The position numbers were made by a program, and so were the translations under genes. From NCBI GenBank assembly GCA_900290305.1, contig OMOG01000276.1, forward strand, positions 1 through 33,762: 33,762 nucleotides of DNA. The letters run 5' to 3'. Shown piece after piece: positions 1 through 8,851 of this stretch. The first letter of the stretch is position 1; the number at the start of each line of letters is the position of its first letter. The notes beneath the pieces were generated by a model, which saw only the letters and a program-made list of their open reading frames with translations, was not told the DNA's origin and did no database searches. The DNA is from Candidatus Sulfopaludibacter sp. SbA4 (GTDB lineage: Bacteria > Acidobacteriota > Terriglobia > Bryobacterales > Bryobacteraceae).

Positions 1-2
1 GG

Positions 3-878
3 CTCATCCCAGGGGTTGACATCCAGGCGGTCTGCCTCCAACGCGCGCTCGCGGGTCGGCGGGAAGAGGACGCCGATCCGCCGCCGGCCGCGAAGCCGGC
101 GGCCCGTCCCAAACCCGCACGCAACGAACCGTGTTGGTGCGGCAGCGGCGTCAAGTATAAGAAGTGCCACCTGGCCGCGGATGAAAACGCGCAGCAGCCG
201 CACGCATCCAATGGCGGCGACGAAGTCGGCGACACGCTCCACGTGCGACTGTTCCGAACGCTGTTGAACAGCGGTCGTGGAAAGCGCACCAGGGCCCAGT
301 TCCTCGAGGCCACCCGGCTGTATTTCGATCAGTACCCCACCGACGTCGATCCCAAGTGCGGGCTGATCGAAAGCTTTTACGAATGGTTTGTCTTCGATTT
401 CCGGCCCGGTGACACCGGCCCCACGGCGGTGGAGGACTATCTGCGCATCCGCGGCCCCAGGCTTCCCGCCCGCGAGCGCGCCATGCTCGAATCGTGGCGC
501 GATTCGCGCTTCGGGTTCTGGGAAGTCCGGCGTGTCGAGGAAGGTACCGGCTTTGAAGTCAAGGACGTATTCGCGGGTGACCTGGTATTCGTCGATGAAC
601 CTTCGTTGGACTATCCTCTGGCTCCGGGGGATTACCTGGTCGGTCGCATCGAGGAGTTCGAAGGGCTCTCCAAGTTCGGCCCGCATGCGCTGCATCTGTC
701 CGGCCCGCTGTTTCTCGCGATGGCCGAAATGATCGAGGAAGACAGCCGTGCCATGGGCCAGGAACCCGCCGCTTATGTTCGGGCCAACACCCACCGCTGG
801 TATCGCCTCGTGAGGGAGACGGCCGCGCGCCTGCCGGCAGACGAGCCCGAATGCCCCGAGGCCGCCAGTGTACCCTAA
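3..878 (+). CDS. SEC-C motif protein, C-terminal part (5' end outside window)
   Basis: The frame is open from the left edge, so the true start lies upstream. A SEC-C zinc motif (RNEPCWCGSGVKYKKCH, a CxC...CH pattern) is read at about 129-180, followed by a roughly 200-residue region with the motif TRLYFDQ...FYEWFVFDFRPG and AYVRANTHRWYRLVRE. The next gene carries the same SEC-C motif and the same following domain, so the two are tandem paralogues. SEC-C motifs bind one zinc ion and are found in SecA and many proteins of unknown role, where they often mediate protein or nucleic-acid contacts. The last 11 bases overlap the GTG start of the next gene, implying translational coupling. This copy ends after the shared domain and lacks the C-terminal 200 residues of its neighbour. 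The function is not known. Confidence 0.8.
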   Translation, partial: LIPGVDIQAVCLQRALAGRREEDADPPPAAKPAARPKPARNEPCWCGSGVKYKKCHLAADENAQQPHASNGGDEVGDTLHVRLFRTLLNSGRGKRTRAQFLEATRLYFDQYPTDVDPKCGLIESFYEWFVFDFRPGDTGPTAVEDYLRIRGPRLPARERAMLESWRDSRFGFWEVRRVEEGTGFEVKDVFAGDLVFVDEPSLDYPLAPGDYLVGRIEEFEGLSKFGPHALHLSGPLFLAMAEMIEEDSRAMGQEPAAYVRANTHRWYRLVRETAARLPADEPECPEAASVP

Positions 879-3453
879 TAAGATGCTTTTCCTTCCCGAA
901 TCGCAGAAAGAGCAGCTCATGGAGATCCTGCGTGCGGCTGAAGCCGGCGAGATCACTGAGGCCGAAGCAGCCGAGCGCCAACTGCAAATCGACCCAAGCT
1001 ACGGCCCGGCCTTTCTCAGCCTGGGGAACGAGCGGGCTGTGGCCGGCGACCTCCTTGAAGCCGAATCCCTGCTCTGGCAAGCGCTCGACCTCATCCCTAG
1101 CAGTTTCGCCCCCTATCTGTCGCTGTCGAATGTTCGCAGCGGAAGGAACCCCGACGACCCGCTGGCGAAGCGTCTCCTGGAACTCGGTATGTGGAAACTC
1201 GCTCTCACGGATCAGATCCCAGACCAGATCGCCGACACGTTTGGCGGCAAGTTCGGCAGTCTGGGAGGCGACTGTAAGAATCCCAAGGCTTACGCAACAC
1301 TCGCCAGATCGCTCGAAGGCACACATAAGGGTGTCGACCCGCCGGAGGTGCGCGACCGTTTGCTCCCCTACCGCCTGCTCAACGACCTGCAGCGGCAGGC
1401 GCCCACCGCGATGGAACAGGATCTGCTTCAGGACATCCTGGCCAACGCCGGGCGTTGCGCCCCGCTCTTCAACGGGGCCCTGCTGGACTGGGGACGGTCC
1501 AGCGATGCGCTTTCGCCGCGAGCCCTCCTGCTGGTTGTCGCGTTGCTAGGAGAAATCGGCGGAATCGAGATGCTCGACGATCTCCTGGAGCTTGCGCTGG
1601 TCCAGGATGACGAAATCTTTCTGCACGCTAACTGGGCCGTCTGGCGAATCGGCCAGCGCTTCCCTTCCGAAGCGCTCGTCCGGTTCCGCATGGCCGCACC
1701 GCAAGGGAGGGTGGCATTTCGATGCGCGCTGGCCGAGCACATGAACCTCCTGCCGGAGACCGAAGGGCTCGAATCCGCGCTGACCGATCTGCTCGATGGG
1801 TTTTCCACCTTCGCCGCCGACAACGACGCGCCCGTCCTGCTCATGACCGTCGTGACCGCTCTTGGCGATATGGGCTGCTACCCGCAGGCCGACGCGTTGC
1901 TCGCGAGCTGCCGGAAACTCCTGCCGCAAAAAGGCCGCCAGTACTTGCGGGATCTGGAGGAGATGGAGGGAAGATTCCTGCCCAGGCTGGTTAACGAGGA
2001 GATCGACGGCTTGGATATCCAGGCTCTCTGCCTCGGCCGGCCGCCCGAACCAGAACCGCTACCCGAACCCCCCGCGCGCACCAAACCCGAGCGCAACGAA
2101 CCGTGCTGGTGCGGCAGCGGAAGGAAGTACAAGAAGTGCCACCTGGCGTCCGATGAGGAAGCGGAGCGCCGTCAACGGCCTCCCGAAGCGGACCAGCCCG
2201 TCGGCGAGCCGCTCTATCGCGAGCTCTACGAAAAGGTGCTGAACAGTTCCATGGAATGGCGCAGCCGTGACCAATTGGTGGAAGCCACCCACCTCTACTT
2301 CGAGCAGGGCCCCGACGAACTGGCCAACCAAACCGAAGCAATGGGCGGCTTCTTCGAATGGTATGTCTACGATTTCCGGCCAGGCGGGAAAGGGCGGACT
2401 CTGGTGGAGGAGTATCTTCGCCGGCGCGGCTCGCGCCTCACGGAGCGCGAGCGAGCCCTGCTGGAATCCTGGCGCGCGGCGCGCTTCGGGCTGTTTGAAG
2501 TGCAGCGCGTCGAACCGGGCAAGGGCGTGGAAATCAAGGACGTCTTTGCCGGCGACCAGTTCTTCGTCGGGGATGTCAGCTCTTCGCGCTCGCTGGTCAA
2601 GTGGGATTGCCTCCTCCAGCGCATCGAGGAGTTCGAAGGCCGCCGCATGTTTGGCGGCCATGGCGTGCTGGTTCAGCGCGGCCTGCTCCCCAAGCTGATG
2701 GAGATCGTCGAGGAGGACAGCCGCGCCATGGGCCGCACTCCGGCGGATTATGTCCGGGCTTACAGCCACCGCTGGTACCGGCTCGTCCGCGAGCTATCCG
2801 AGCAGGCCATGCGCGATCTGCAAATCGTTGGCCCGGAGGGCGCTGCCGTTGAATTTTGCTCGGCGGTCTACGAAGTCCTGGATGAGGACGGCCTCGTCGC
2901 CGCGCTCTCCTCGGTCAAAGTCTTCGAGGACGACACCTCCCATGGCGACCCTCCCGGAGAGCGCAATTTCGCCTGGCTGGAGAGCGCCGCGGAGGGCACT
3001 CGGCGGGGCTACGGCCACATCCAGATCCGCGGCGGCCAGCTCAAGCTGGAAACGATTTCGCGCAGCCGCCTCGAAATCGGACGCCAGTTGATCGAGAAGA
3101 ATGCGGGTTCGTTCCTGAAGCATCTCGGAGATTCGTTCGAATCGGCGCAGGCCGCCATGAAGAGAATGAGCCGCGAGGGAGCGCCCGCGCCGAAGCCTTC
3201 AGGCATCCCGCCGGACATCGAGCGCCAGGTGGTGCTCAAGTTCAAGACCGAGCACTACGCCAAATGGACCGATCAGCCCCTGCCTGCGCTGAACGGAAAG
3301 ACGCCGCGCGAGGCGGTCAGGTCCGCCGTAGGAAGGAAGGCCGTCGACGACCTTCTCCGCATGATGGAAAACGGAGAAGAGCGGGAGCGCCGGAGCGGCA
3401 AGCCGGCGTTCGATTTCTCGCCCATCCGCAAGACGCTGGGCCTGGAATTGTAG
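868..3453 (+). CDS. TPR-like / SEC-C motif multidomain protein
   Basis: This is an 861-residue protein. The N-terminal 370 residues look like helical TPR-type repeats (EAEAAERQLQIDPSYGPAFLSLGNERAVAGD). A SEC-C zinc motif follows with C413, C415, C424 and H425. Residues about 440-645 repeat the domain of the upstream paralogue (HLYFEQ...FFEWYVYDFRPG, YVRAYSHRWYRLVRE). The C-terminus (about 780-861, TEHYAKWTDQPLPALNGKTP then GRKAVDDLL) weakly resembles the toxin-binding half of MbcA/ParS-like antitoxins, which is only a suggestion. The GTG at 868 has a GAGG Shine-Dalgarno six bases upstream. The in-frame ATG at 883 has none, so GTG was chosen. The gene is probably cotranscribed with the paralogue before it. 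It ends 3 bp before the end of the convergent transporter gene. No enzymatic residues were recognised. Confidence 0.8.
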   Translation: MYPNKMLFLPESQKEQLMEILRAAEAGEITEAEAAERQLQIDPSYGPAFLSLGNERAVAGDLLEAESLLWQALDLIPSSFAPYLSLSNVRSGRNPDDPLAKRLLELGMWKLALTDQIPDQIADTFGGKFGSLGGDCKNPKAYATLARSLEGTHKGVDPPEVRDRLLPYRLLNDLQRQAPTAMEQDLLQDILANAGRCAPLFNGALLDWGRSSDALSPRALLLVVALLGEIGGIEMLDDLLELALVQDDEIFLHANWAVWRIGQRFPSEALVRFRMAAPQGRVAFRCALAEHMNLLPETEGLESALTDLLDGFSTFAADNDAPVLLMTVVTALGDMGCYPQADALLASCRKLLPQKGRQYLRDLEEMEGRFLPRLVNEEIDGLDIQALCLGRPPEPEPLPEPPARTKPERNEPCWCGSGRKYKKCHLASDEEAERRQRPPEADQPVGEPLYRELYEKVLNSSMEWRSRDQLVEATHLYFEQGPDELANQTEAMGGFFEWYVYDFRPGGKGRTLVEEYLRRRGSRLTERERALLESWRAARFGLFEVQRVEPGKGVEIKDVFAGDQFFVGDVSSSRSLVKWDCLLQRIEEFEGRRMFGGHGVLVQRGLLPKLMEIVEEDSRAMGRTPADYVRAYSHRWYRLVRELSEQAMRDLQIVGPEGAAVEFCSAVYEVLDEDGLVAALSSVKVFEDDTSHGDPPGERNFAWLESAAEGTRRGYGHIQIRGGQLKLETISRSRLEIGRQLIEKNAGSFLKHLGDSFESAQAAMKRMSREGAPAPKPSGIPPDIERQVVLKFKTEHYAKWTDQPLPALNGKTPREAVRSAVGRKAVDDLLRMMENGEERERRSGKPAFDFSPIRKTLGLEL

Positions 3454-3456
3454 CCC

Positions 3457-4953
3457 CTACTTCACGCCCGACATCATCCGCACCGTCGGCTTGATCAGCA
3501 GCGCCAGAACCAGCGCGGCGCCGATGGTGAAAGCGGCCACGGAGCCAAACAGGGTGGGCAGCGGCATCGAGCTGTAGACCGAGGCGGCCTCACCCGCCAG
3601 CCAGTTGCCGATGCTGGTGGAGAGAAACCAGATGCCCATCATGAATCCGGCAGCGCGCTCGGGCGCCAGCTTGGTCATGGCGCTCAGGCCCACCGGGCTG
3701 AGAGACAGCTCGCCGATGGTTTGCAGAAAATACGTTCCGACCAGCCACCACAGGGACACCTGGACGCCGTGCGCCGCGATCATGGCGGCGGGCACCAGAA
3801 TGGCGAAGGCCGATCCGGCGAACACCAGGCCTAGCGAGAACTTGGCCGGTGAGGGAGGCTCCAGGCGCTTCCGGTTGAGCGCCAGCCACAGCCAGGCAAA
3901 CACCGGCGCCAGCGCCACCACAAAGATCGGCTGCACGAACTGATACCAGCTCGCGGGGAATTCGAAACCGAAAACATGGCGGTTCGTGTTGCGGTCGGCA
4001 AAGAAATTGAGCGAGGAGCCCGCCTGCTCGAACGACGCCCAGAAGAGCGCGGAAGCCACGAACAACACCAGGATGGCTACCGAGCGTTTGCGTTCTTCGG
4101 GCGACCATCCGCCGCCGAAAATCAGCCAGGCGAAAACCACGGTCGAGATGGCCAGCAGGAACCAGCCCTGCCCGTCGGAGAGTATGGTCGCCGTGAACGG
4201 GATGATTCCAACCGTGCCCAATACAGCCAACAGGGCGAAAATGCCCAACCCGCTGCCCACTGCCCATGCGGCGTTGCGCTTCTGCCGGCGGTCGCGCTCC
4301 GCATCGCCGGTGCTCGGCGGGTGCAGGCCGGCGGTCCCCAGGTGCTTGCTGCCCAGGACGTACTGAATGAGGCCGAGGAGCATGCCGATTCCGGCCACCC
4401 CGAATCCCAGCCGCCACCCGATGCGCTCGCCCACGTAGCCGCAGATCAGCGGCGAAATCAGCGCCCCGGTATTGATGCCCATGTAGAAGATGGAAAAACC
4501 GGAGTCGCGCCGCGGGTCGCCTTGAGCGTAGAGCTGGCCCACGATGGTGCTCACGTTGCCCTTCAGCATGCCCGTGCCGAGCATGAGCAGCACCAGGCCA
4601 AGGTAGAAAAATCCCTCGCCGGGCACGACGAGCGAGAACTCCCCGGCCGCGATGAGGACGCCGCCGATCAGCACCGCGCGCCGCTGCCCGGTAATGCGGT
4701 CGGCCACCCATCCGCCGCCCAGGCACAACAGGTAGACCATGGAAGCGTAAAGACCGTAGACCGCGCCGGACTTCTCGTCGCTGAAGCCCAGACCGCCCTT
4801 GGCGATCTTGTCCGACATGTAAAGGATGAGGATGGCGCGCATTCCGTAGTAGCTGAAGCGCTCCCACATTTCGGTGAAGAAAAGGGTGGCCAAGCCACGC
4901 GGATGTCCGAAAAAGCTGGTGTCGGCGCGCGCAGTGTCGAGAGAGGTTGCCAT
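3457..4953 (-). CDS. POT/PTR2-family proton-dependent peptide transporter
   Basis: This 498-residue major-facilitator protein of the proton-dependent oligopeptide transporter family imports di- and tripeptides with protons across the inner membrane. The family signature ExxERFxYY is intact near the N-terminus (E28, E31, R32, F33, Y35, Y36) in the first membrane helix. The second signature is seen as FSIFYMGINTGALISPLICG. Twelve to fourteen hydrophobic helices span the length, which is normal for the family. The ATG at 4953 precedes MATSLDTARADTSFFGHPRG, the usual short cytoplasmic tail. The Shine-Dalgarno is weak. The gene is monocistronic and faces the SEC-C gene tail to tail with only 3 bp between stop codons. 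The family call is firm, but the exact substrate cannot be told from sequence. Confidence 0.95.
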   Translation of the reverse strand: MATSLDTARADTSFFGHPRGLATLFFTEMWERFSYYGMRAILILYMSDKIAKGGLGFSDEKSGAVYGLYASMVYLLCLGGGWVADRITGQRRAVLIGGVLIAAGEFSLVVPGEGFFYLGLVLLMLGTGMLKGNVSTIVGQLYAQGDPRRDSGFSIFYMGINTGALISPLICGYVGERIGWRLGFGVAGIGMLLGLIQYVLGSKHLGTAGLHPPSTGDAERDRRQKRNAAWAVGSGLGIFALLAVLGTVGIIPFTATILSDGQGWFLLAISTVVFAWLIFGGGWSPEERKRSVAILVLFVASALFWASFEQAGSSLNFFADRNTNRHVFGFEFPASWYQFVQPIFVVALAPVFAWLWLALNRKRLEPPSPAKFSLGLVFAGSAFAILVPAAMIAAHGVQVSLWWLVGTYFLQTIGELSLSPVGLSAMTKLAPERAAGFMMGIWFLSTSIGNWLAGEAASVYSSMPLPTLFGSVAAFTIGAALVLALLIKPTVRMMSGVK

Positions 4954-5002
4954 GGGTTTACGGGAAGGGTAGCACAGACATCCTATCCCGTGTGGCCCTT
5001 GC

Positions 5003-5029
5003 GGAGCCGCGACCGTGAGGGGGCGGTCC
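5003..5029 (+). repeat. Dispersed palindromic repeat core
   Basis: The short intergenic segment between the transporter start and the next minus-strand gene holds GAGCCGCGACCGT (5004-5016) followed closely by GGGGGCGGTC. The same outer words, GAGCCGCGACCGT ... GGGAGCGGTC, form each arm of the large inverted repeat inside the mobile element at 24201-24398. There a further palindrome is inserted between them. It is therefore a solitary copy of an intergenic repeat family. No promoter or terminator is evident in the 85-bp gap. Confidence 0.55.
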
Positions 5030-5038
5030 TCCCGTGCC

Positions 5039-6190
5039 TCAGAACTTCTTCAGCTCCTCGACCAGGGCGGCAATTCCTCCCCGGTTGTAGAGGTCGGCGA
5101 GGCGCTGTTCCTCGGCCGAAGGCGCTACTGACTTGAGCAGGGCCGGGTCCGCAAGGCTCTTCCGATTCGGCACCCACACCTTGCCGTCGGCGAATTCCAC
5201 CTGGTTGACGAAGCCCGTCATCTTCTGCACGTTGACCGGCTGCCCGCTATTCGAAAACAGCCGCAGCGTGGTCTCCTGGCGCACGGTGCCGGTCTTGTCC
5301 GGCGGCAGATTGCTGAGGTCCTTTTCCGAAGACGGCAGCGAGGCTGCCACCGATTGCCGGCCCGCCTGGTCGGTAAGGACCCAGCCCAGCTCCACGTACT
5401 TCACGGCCTTCGCCGAGCGGTTGCGCACTTCGATGTTGGGCGCCCGCGCTTCGTTGCCCGACACCTGCGCCCAGCCCTGGATCGCCTCCACCGGGGAATC
5501 CGGGAACTGCACGAAGGCAAACTTCTCGGCGTGCTCCGGCGGCAGCGCGGCACTGGTAACCGCGGGACCGTGGGGCACCACCTTCACGTTCAACGGAGCG
5601 GATTGCTGGCGCGCGCCGATCTGGAAGATCTCCTGCCGCAGGCCCTCCTGGCCGCCTTGCGCCAGCACCCGCTTGAGGTACTCGCGGTCGCGCTGCGCCT
5701 CCACTTCGCAAGCCGTCAAATAGCGCCGCGAGTGCAGGCGATCCGGCCCGTAGAACGAGAGATCCTGGTACAGCACGCCATCCAGGTCGATCTGCACCAG
5801 CGGGCCGCCGGCCATCTGGGTGGGCCGCACCAGTTGCATCTCGATGCGCACCGGGAAGGCTTCGCCGGGCGCGATATTCATGCTGGGAATGGTCACCGAG
5901 CCTTTGCCGCCCAGCGTCACTTCCTGCGACACCACGCGCAGCATCACGCCATGAATGCGGCTGGCGCCGGCGTTGCGCAAGGTCAAGGTCATGTGCAGAT
6001 CCAGCACCAGCGCGGCGCCGCGCGCGGTGGCCCGCGACTCGTTGGAACTCATGCCGACCAGAGTCACGGGAGAATCCTTGGCGAGGTTGATATTGATCGA
6101 ATCCTTGGGCAGGGCGGTGTCCTGCGCGAGCAGGCGCGCCGCGCACAGCACGATCGGTACCGCCAGCCGTCTTAGCCCGTTACTCCGCAT
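5039..6190 (-). CDS. Secreted protein of sigma/anti-sigma operon, unknown function
   Basis: This 383-residue protein starts with a basic, hydrophobic segment (MRSNGLRRLAVPIVLCAARLLAQ) that reads as a Sec signal peptide with cleavage after LLA. The rest is beta-rich without recognisable catalytic motifs. It contains phrases typical of immunoglobulin-like or COG1470-type structural domains (LTLRNAGASRIHGVMLRVVSQEV, SVTIPSMNIAPGEAFPV; IEVRNRSAKAVKYVELGWVL). The start overlaps the end of the anti-sigma gene by 11 bp, so it is translated with it and probably belongs to the same transcript. From context it may be the envelope effector or sensor partner of the sigma system, which is inference. The family is not recognised by name. 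Confidence 0.75.
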   Translation of the reverse strand: MRSNGLRRLAVPIVLCAARLLAQDTALPKDSININLAKDSPVTLVGMSSNESRATARGAALVLDLHMTLTLRNAGASRIHGVMLRVVSQEVTLGGKGSVTIPSMNIAPGEAFPVRIEMQLVRPTQMAGGPLVQIDLDGVLYQDLSFYGPDRLHSRRYLTACEVEAQRDREYLKRVLAQGGQEGLRQEIFQIGARQQSAPLNVKVVPHGPAVTSAALPPEHAEKFAFVQFPDSPVEAIQGWAQVSGNEARAPNIEVRNRSAKAVKYVELGWVLTDQAGRQSVAASLPSSEKDLSNLPPDKTGTVRQETTLRLFSNSGQPVNVQKMTGFVNQVEFADGKVWVPNRKSLADPALLKSVAPSAEEQRLADLYNRGGIAALVEELKKF

Positions 6191-6746
6191 ATACGTTATT
6201 GATCGTCACGTAGCCCGTTTTGGGATCCACGTAGCGAGCCCCCATGGAACCTTGCGCGCCCACGGAGAGCGTCACGTCGTTGGCGTTCACTCCCGTGTTC
6301 ATCAGGCGGAATGCCTGGTCGCCGGTTCCCACTTGAATTCCATCCGCGGTGCTCTGCACCACGGTGCGCTGGTCGGCCCGCGCGGGCGTCGTGTTCTGCA
6401 GCAATATTCCGGTAGCCACCATGACCACGATGCTGGCCAGCGCCACGGCGGCGCGGGCTCCGGTGAACAGACGGGCGGCGCGCGGCGCTCTCTCGCTGGT
6501 CCGCACGCACTCGCCCGCCGCCAGGCCCAGCCGGATATTGGCCTTCATTTCCGCCGCCAGCCGGTTCCACTGAATCTCCGGAATCTCGGACAGTTCCGGA
6601 AGCATTTCCCGCACGCCCTCAAACGCGGCGATCTCGTCGCGGCAGGTCTCGCAGCGCGCCACGTGCCGCGCAGTCCGCCAACCGGCGAAAAACCCGAGAT
6701 CCCCGCCTGCGTGCAATGCCAATGTCGCCTGATTCGGGTGCTTCAT
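6180..6746 (-). CDS. Membrane anti-sigma factor with zinc-binding HxxxCxxC motif
   Basis: This 188-residue protein binds the ECF sigma factor encoded immediately upstream and holds it at the inner membrane. The N-terminal cytoplasmic part carries the ZAS/zf-HC2 zinc motif H28-x3-C32-x2-C35. One hydrophobic membrane span lies at about 99-116 (AAVALASIVVMVATGILL). A periplasmic tail of about 70 residues follows, small for a sensor. Its ATG lies 4 bp after the sigma stop, and its end overlaps the secreted protein gene, so all three form one operon. The stimulus is unknown, and release may involve proteolysis in the tail as in related systems. Confidence 0.85.
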   Translation of the reverse strand: MKHPNQATLALHAGGDLGFFAGWRTARHVARCETCRDEIAAFEGVREMLPELSEIPEIQWNRLAAEMKANIRLGLAAGECVRTSERAPRAARLFTGARAAVALASIVVMVATGILLQNTTPARADQRTVVQSTADGIQVGTGDQAFRLMNTGVNANDVTLSVGAQGSMGARYVDPKTGYVTINNVYAE

Positions 6747-6750
6747 ATTT

Positions 6751-7299
6751 CTACCGCTTCCTTCTTTCCATGTAGCGGCGCATCTTGGTCCGCGCGTTCG
6801 CGATGTGCGAGCGCACGGTGGCCTTGGAACAATCCAGCCGCCGGGCCACTTCCTCGGCCGGCAACCCTTCCACGTCGCGCAACATGAGCGCGGCCCGTTC
6901 CCGTGGGCTCAACAGCCGCAAGCCATCCTGCAGGTACGAGCGATGTTCCGACCGCAGGACCGCCTGCTCCGGGCTTTCCGCGTGGCTTTCCGGCGCCTCG
7001 TCGATCTCGCAAAACGTGGCCCGCCCGCTGCGCCGGATGAAATCGATGGCCGTATTGGTGGCGATTCGCGATAACCAATGGGCCGCTTTTTGTTCGTCCT
7101 TGAGCTGGTCCTGGTGCTGGAGGGCCTTGATGAAGGCCTCCTGGGTGAGGTCTTGGGCGTCCGCGACGTTTTCCACGATGCGATATATCTGGACGAAGAT
7201 CCGGCGTAAGTGCTCGGAAACAAAGCGGTTTTGCCGTTCCAGGAGCTCCAGCCCCGGCTCGATGACTTCACTCATCTCGGTCAAAACGACGGTTTTCAC
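6751..7299 (-). CDS. ECF-type RNA polymerase sigma factor
   Basis: This group 4 sigma-70 factor redirects RNA polymerase to stress or envelope promoters. Region 2 is seen in VENVADAQDLTQEAFIKALQH with the -10 contact helix WLSRIATNTAIDFIRR. Region 4 is the helix-turn-helix LSPRERAALMLRDVEGLPAE followed by EVARRLDCSKATVRSHIANA. Sigma regions 1 and 3 are absent, as expected for ECF factors. The longest frame begins at a TTG at 7323. GTG at 7299 is preferred because AGGAA lies four bases before it. ATG at 7275 is a third choice, and the domain begins well inside all of them. It is the first gene of the three-gene operon with the anti-sigma factor. No clear GGAAC autoregulatory promoter was found on the minus strand. 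Confidence 0.88.
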   Translation of the reverse strand: MKTVVLTEMSEVIEPGLELLERQNRFVSEHLRRIFVQIYRIVENVADAQDLTQEAFIKALQHQDQLKDEQKAAHWLSRIATNTAIDFIRRSGRATFCEIDEAPESHAESPEQAVLRSEHRSYLQDGLRLLSPRERAALMLRDVEGLPAEEVARRLDCSKATVRSHIANARTKMRRYMERRKR

Positions 7300-7539
7300 G
7301 GGTTCCTGTAATGATGACGCCAAATCCCGGAAAACGTGGAAACAAAAAGCGGAACCGGTCCGCTTAAGGTCATTCTAGCGCGAGAACAGGCGTGCCTCCA
7401 GGCTGCCGCTCCCCTGGTTCCCCCTGGTGCGATGCACCGCAGCAAACATTCTTCGCAGATTTGTTTTCGCGAAAACACTCAATTGTAACCACCCCGGCTG
7501 GAGACTGTTACCAGGGAGAAGTTCGATCGGGAGGGTCGC

Positions 7540-8610
7540 ATGAAGAATCGCAGCACAGGCGTGTGCCTGCACGGCCATACCATGCACTCGGAGGAGTGCC
7601 TGTCGTTCCTGCCGCGTTACCTGCACCATGTCCCCGGAGTTTCGCAGATTGTCAGCCGCTATGAGGGCGGTCCGCGGCCGGCGGTCGATTTCAGCCGCGC
7701 CTATTGGACGCCGCCGCTCACCCCGGCATCGGCGCTGCGCGTCGAGCGGCAACAGATCGCCAAACTCGGGCTGCGGCCGATGGTCTCGCTCACGGACCAC
7801 GACAACATCGAGGCCGGCCTGGCGCTCCAGGTGACGGCCGATTCCCGGGAAGTGCCGGTTTCCGTGGAGTGGACCGTGCCGTACGAGCGCTCGATTCTGC
7901 ACCTCGGCATTCACAACCTTCCGCCCGGTGCGGCGCGAACCTGGATGTCCGTTATGTCCGTCTATACCGCGGCTCCCGACGGGCGGCTGCTGCCGGGAAT
8001 CCTGAGCGAATTGGCCGGAAACCCGGAGGTGCTCATCGTACTCAATCATCCTTTCTGGCTGGAGGAGGGCGTGCAAGAGGCCGACCACCCGCGCGCCCTC
8101 GCTCGCGTTTTGCGGGAGTGCATCCGGTGGTTTCACGCCTTCGAGCTGAACGGCACGCGGCGATGGGCGGAGAATGCCAAGGTGCTCGAACTGGCGCGCG
8201 CCCATTCGCGGCCGGTGATTTCGGGAGGCGACCGCCATGCGTGCGAGCCGGCCGCCTGCCTCAACCTGACGGATGCGCGGTCGTTCGCGGAATTTGTGGC
8301 CGAGATCCGCGGCGGCCAAAGTTCGGTCGTATTCATGCCGCACTATTGGGAGCCCATGCCGATCCGCATGCTGGAAGCCAGTTGGGACATCCTCCGGCCG
8401 TATCCCGAGTACCCCGGAAGGGAGCGGTGGATCGACCGGATCTTCTACCGCGCGGAAGACGGCACTCCGCAGCCGCTCTCGGTGATATGGCGCGAGCGAG
8501 TGCCCCTCCTGGTGCGGCCGGTCACCGGACTGGTTCAGTTCCTTGCCGCCCCGGGCGTGCGGGGAGCACTCCGCTTCCTGCTGTCGCGGCAGCCCGAGGC
8601 CGCGCAGTGA
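7540..8610 (+). CDS. PHP-domain metal-dependent phosphoesterase-like protein
   Basis: This 356-residue protein shows the full set of PHP (polymerase and histidinol phosphatase) metal ligands: H11-G-H13 near the N-terminus, T-D86-H87-D88, E110, H121 (SILHLGIHN), the NHPF segment, and GGDRH near residue 229. Family members hydrolyse phosphoesters with two or three metal ions. The substrate cannot be predicted. No signal peptide is present, so it is cytosolic. ATG follows GGGAGGG with short spacing. The 3' end overlaps a GTG start (GTGA) of a DUF2062-like gene, so the two were translationally coupled. The 216-bp gap to the divergent sigma operon should hold both promoters, but no consensus boxes were convincing. 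Confidence 0.85.
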   Translation: MKNRSTGVCLHGHTMHSEECLSFLPRYLHHVPGVSQIVSRYEGGPRPAVDFSRAYWTPPLTPASALRVERQQIAKLGLRPMVSLTDHDNIEAGLALQVTADSREVPVSVEWTVPYERSILHLGIHNLPPGAARTWMSVMSVYTAAPDGRLLPGILSELAGNPEVLIVLNHPFWLEEGVQEADHPRALARVLRECIRWFHAFELNGTRRWAENAKVLELARAHSRPVISGGDRHACEPAACLNLTDARSFAEFVAEIRGGQSSVVFMPHYWEPMPIRMLEASWDILRPYPEYPGRERWIDRIFYRAEDGTPQPLSVIWRERVPLLVRPVTGLVQFLAAPGVRGALRFLLSRQPEAAQ

Positions 8611-8807
8611 GGACCGCCGTGCTGCGGCTATCGGCTGCCTTGGACGGATTGGCCCCCGAGACCGTCGCGCTGGTGCTCACGCTGGGCCTGGTGCTGGGCA
8701 CCTTCCCGGTTTTCGGCTGTCCCACGGTTCTCTGTGCCGTGGCCGCGCTGGCGCTGCGGCTCAACGTTCCGGCGCTGCAGTTGGTGAATCAACTCATGTC
8801 AAGATAA
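8607..8807 (+). pseudogene. DUF2062-like membrane protein, truncated
   Basis: A 66-residue frame starts at GTG overlapping the PHP stop. It contains a hydrophobic stretch (TVALVLTLGLVLGTFPVFGC), then PTVLCAVAALALRLNVPALQ and LVNQLMSR before a stop. Intact DUF2062 proteins place such an N-terminal half before a further hydrophobic helix and total about 150 residues or more. Here the sequence ends exactly where the second half should begin. The stop lies about 45 bp before an unrelated gene block. This looks like the left breakpoint of an insertion or deletion near 8795-8807. The identification rests on pattern memory of the family, so the truncation call is moderate. Confidence 0.6.
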
Positions 8808-8851
8808 TTGGGGCCATGGTTAATGGTTCCAACCGAAAAGGAGAACCTGTT

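Noticed and set aside
3976-5136. Long open frame on the plus strand opposite the peptide transporter
   Set aside because: The transporter is clear on the minus strand; this is a high-G+C antisense shadow with no domain.
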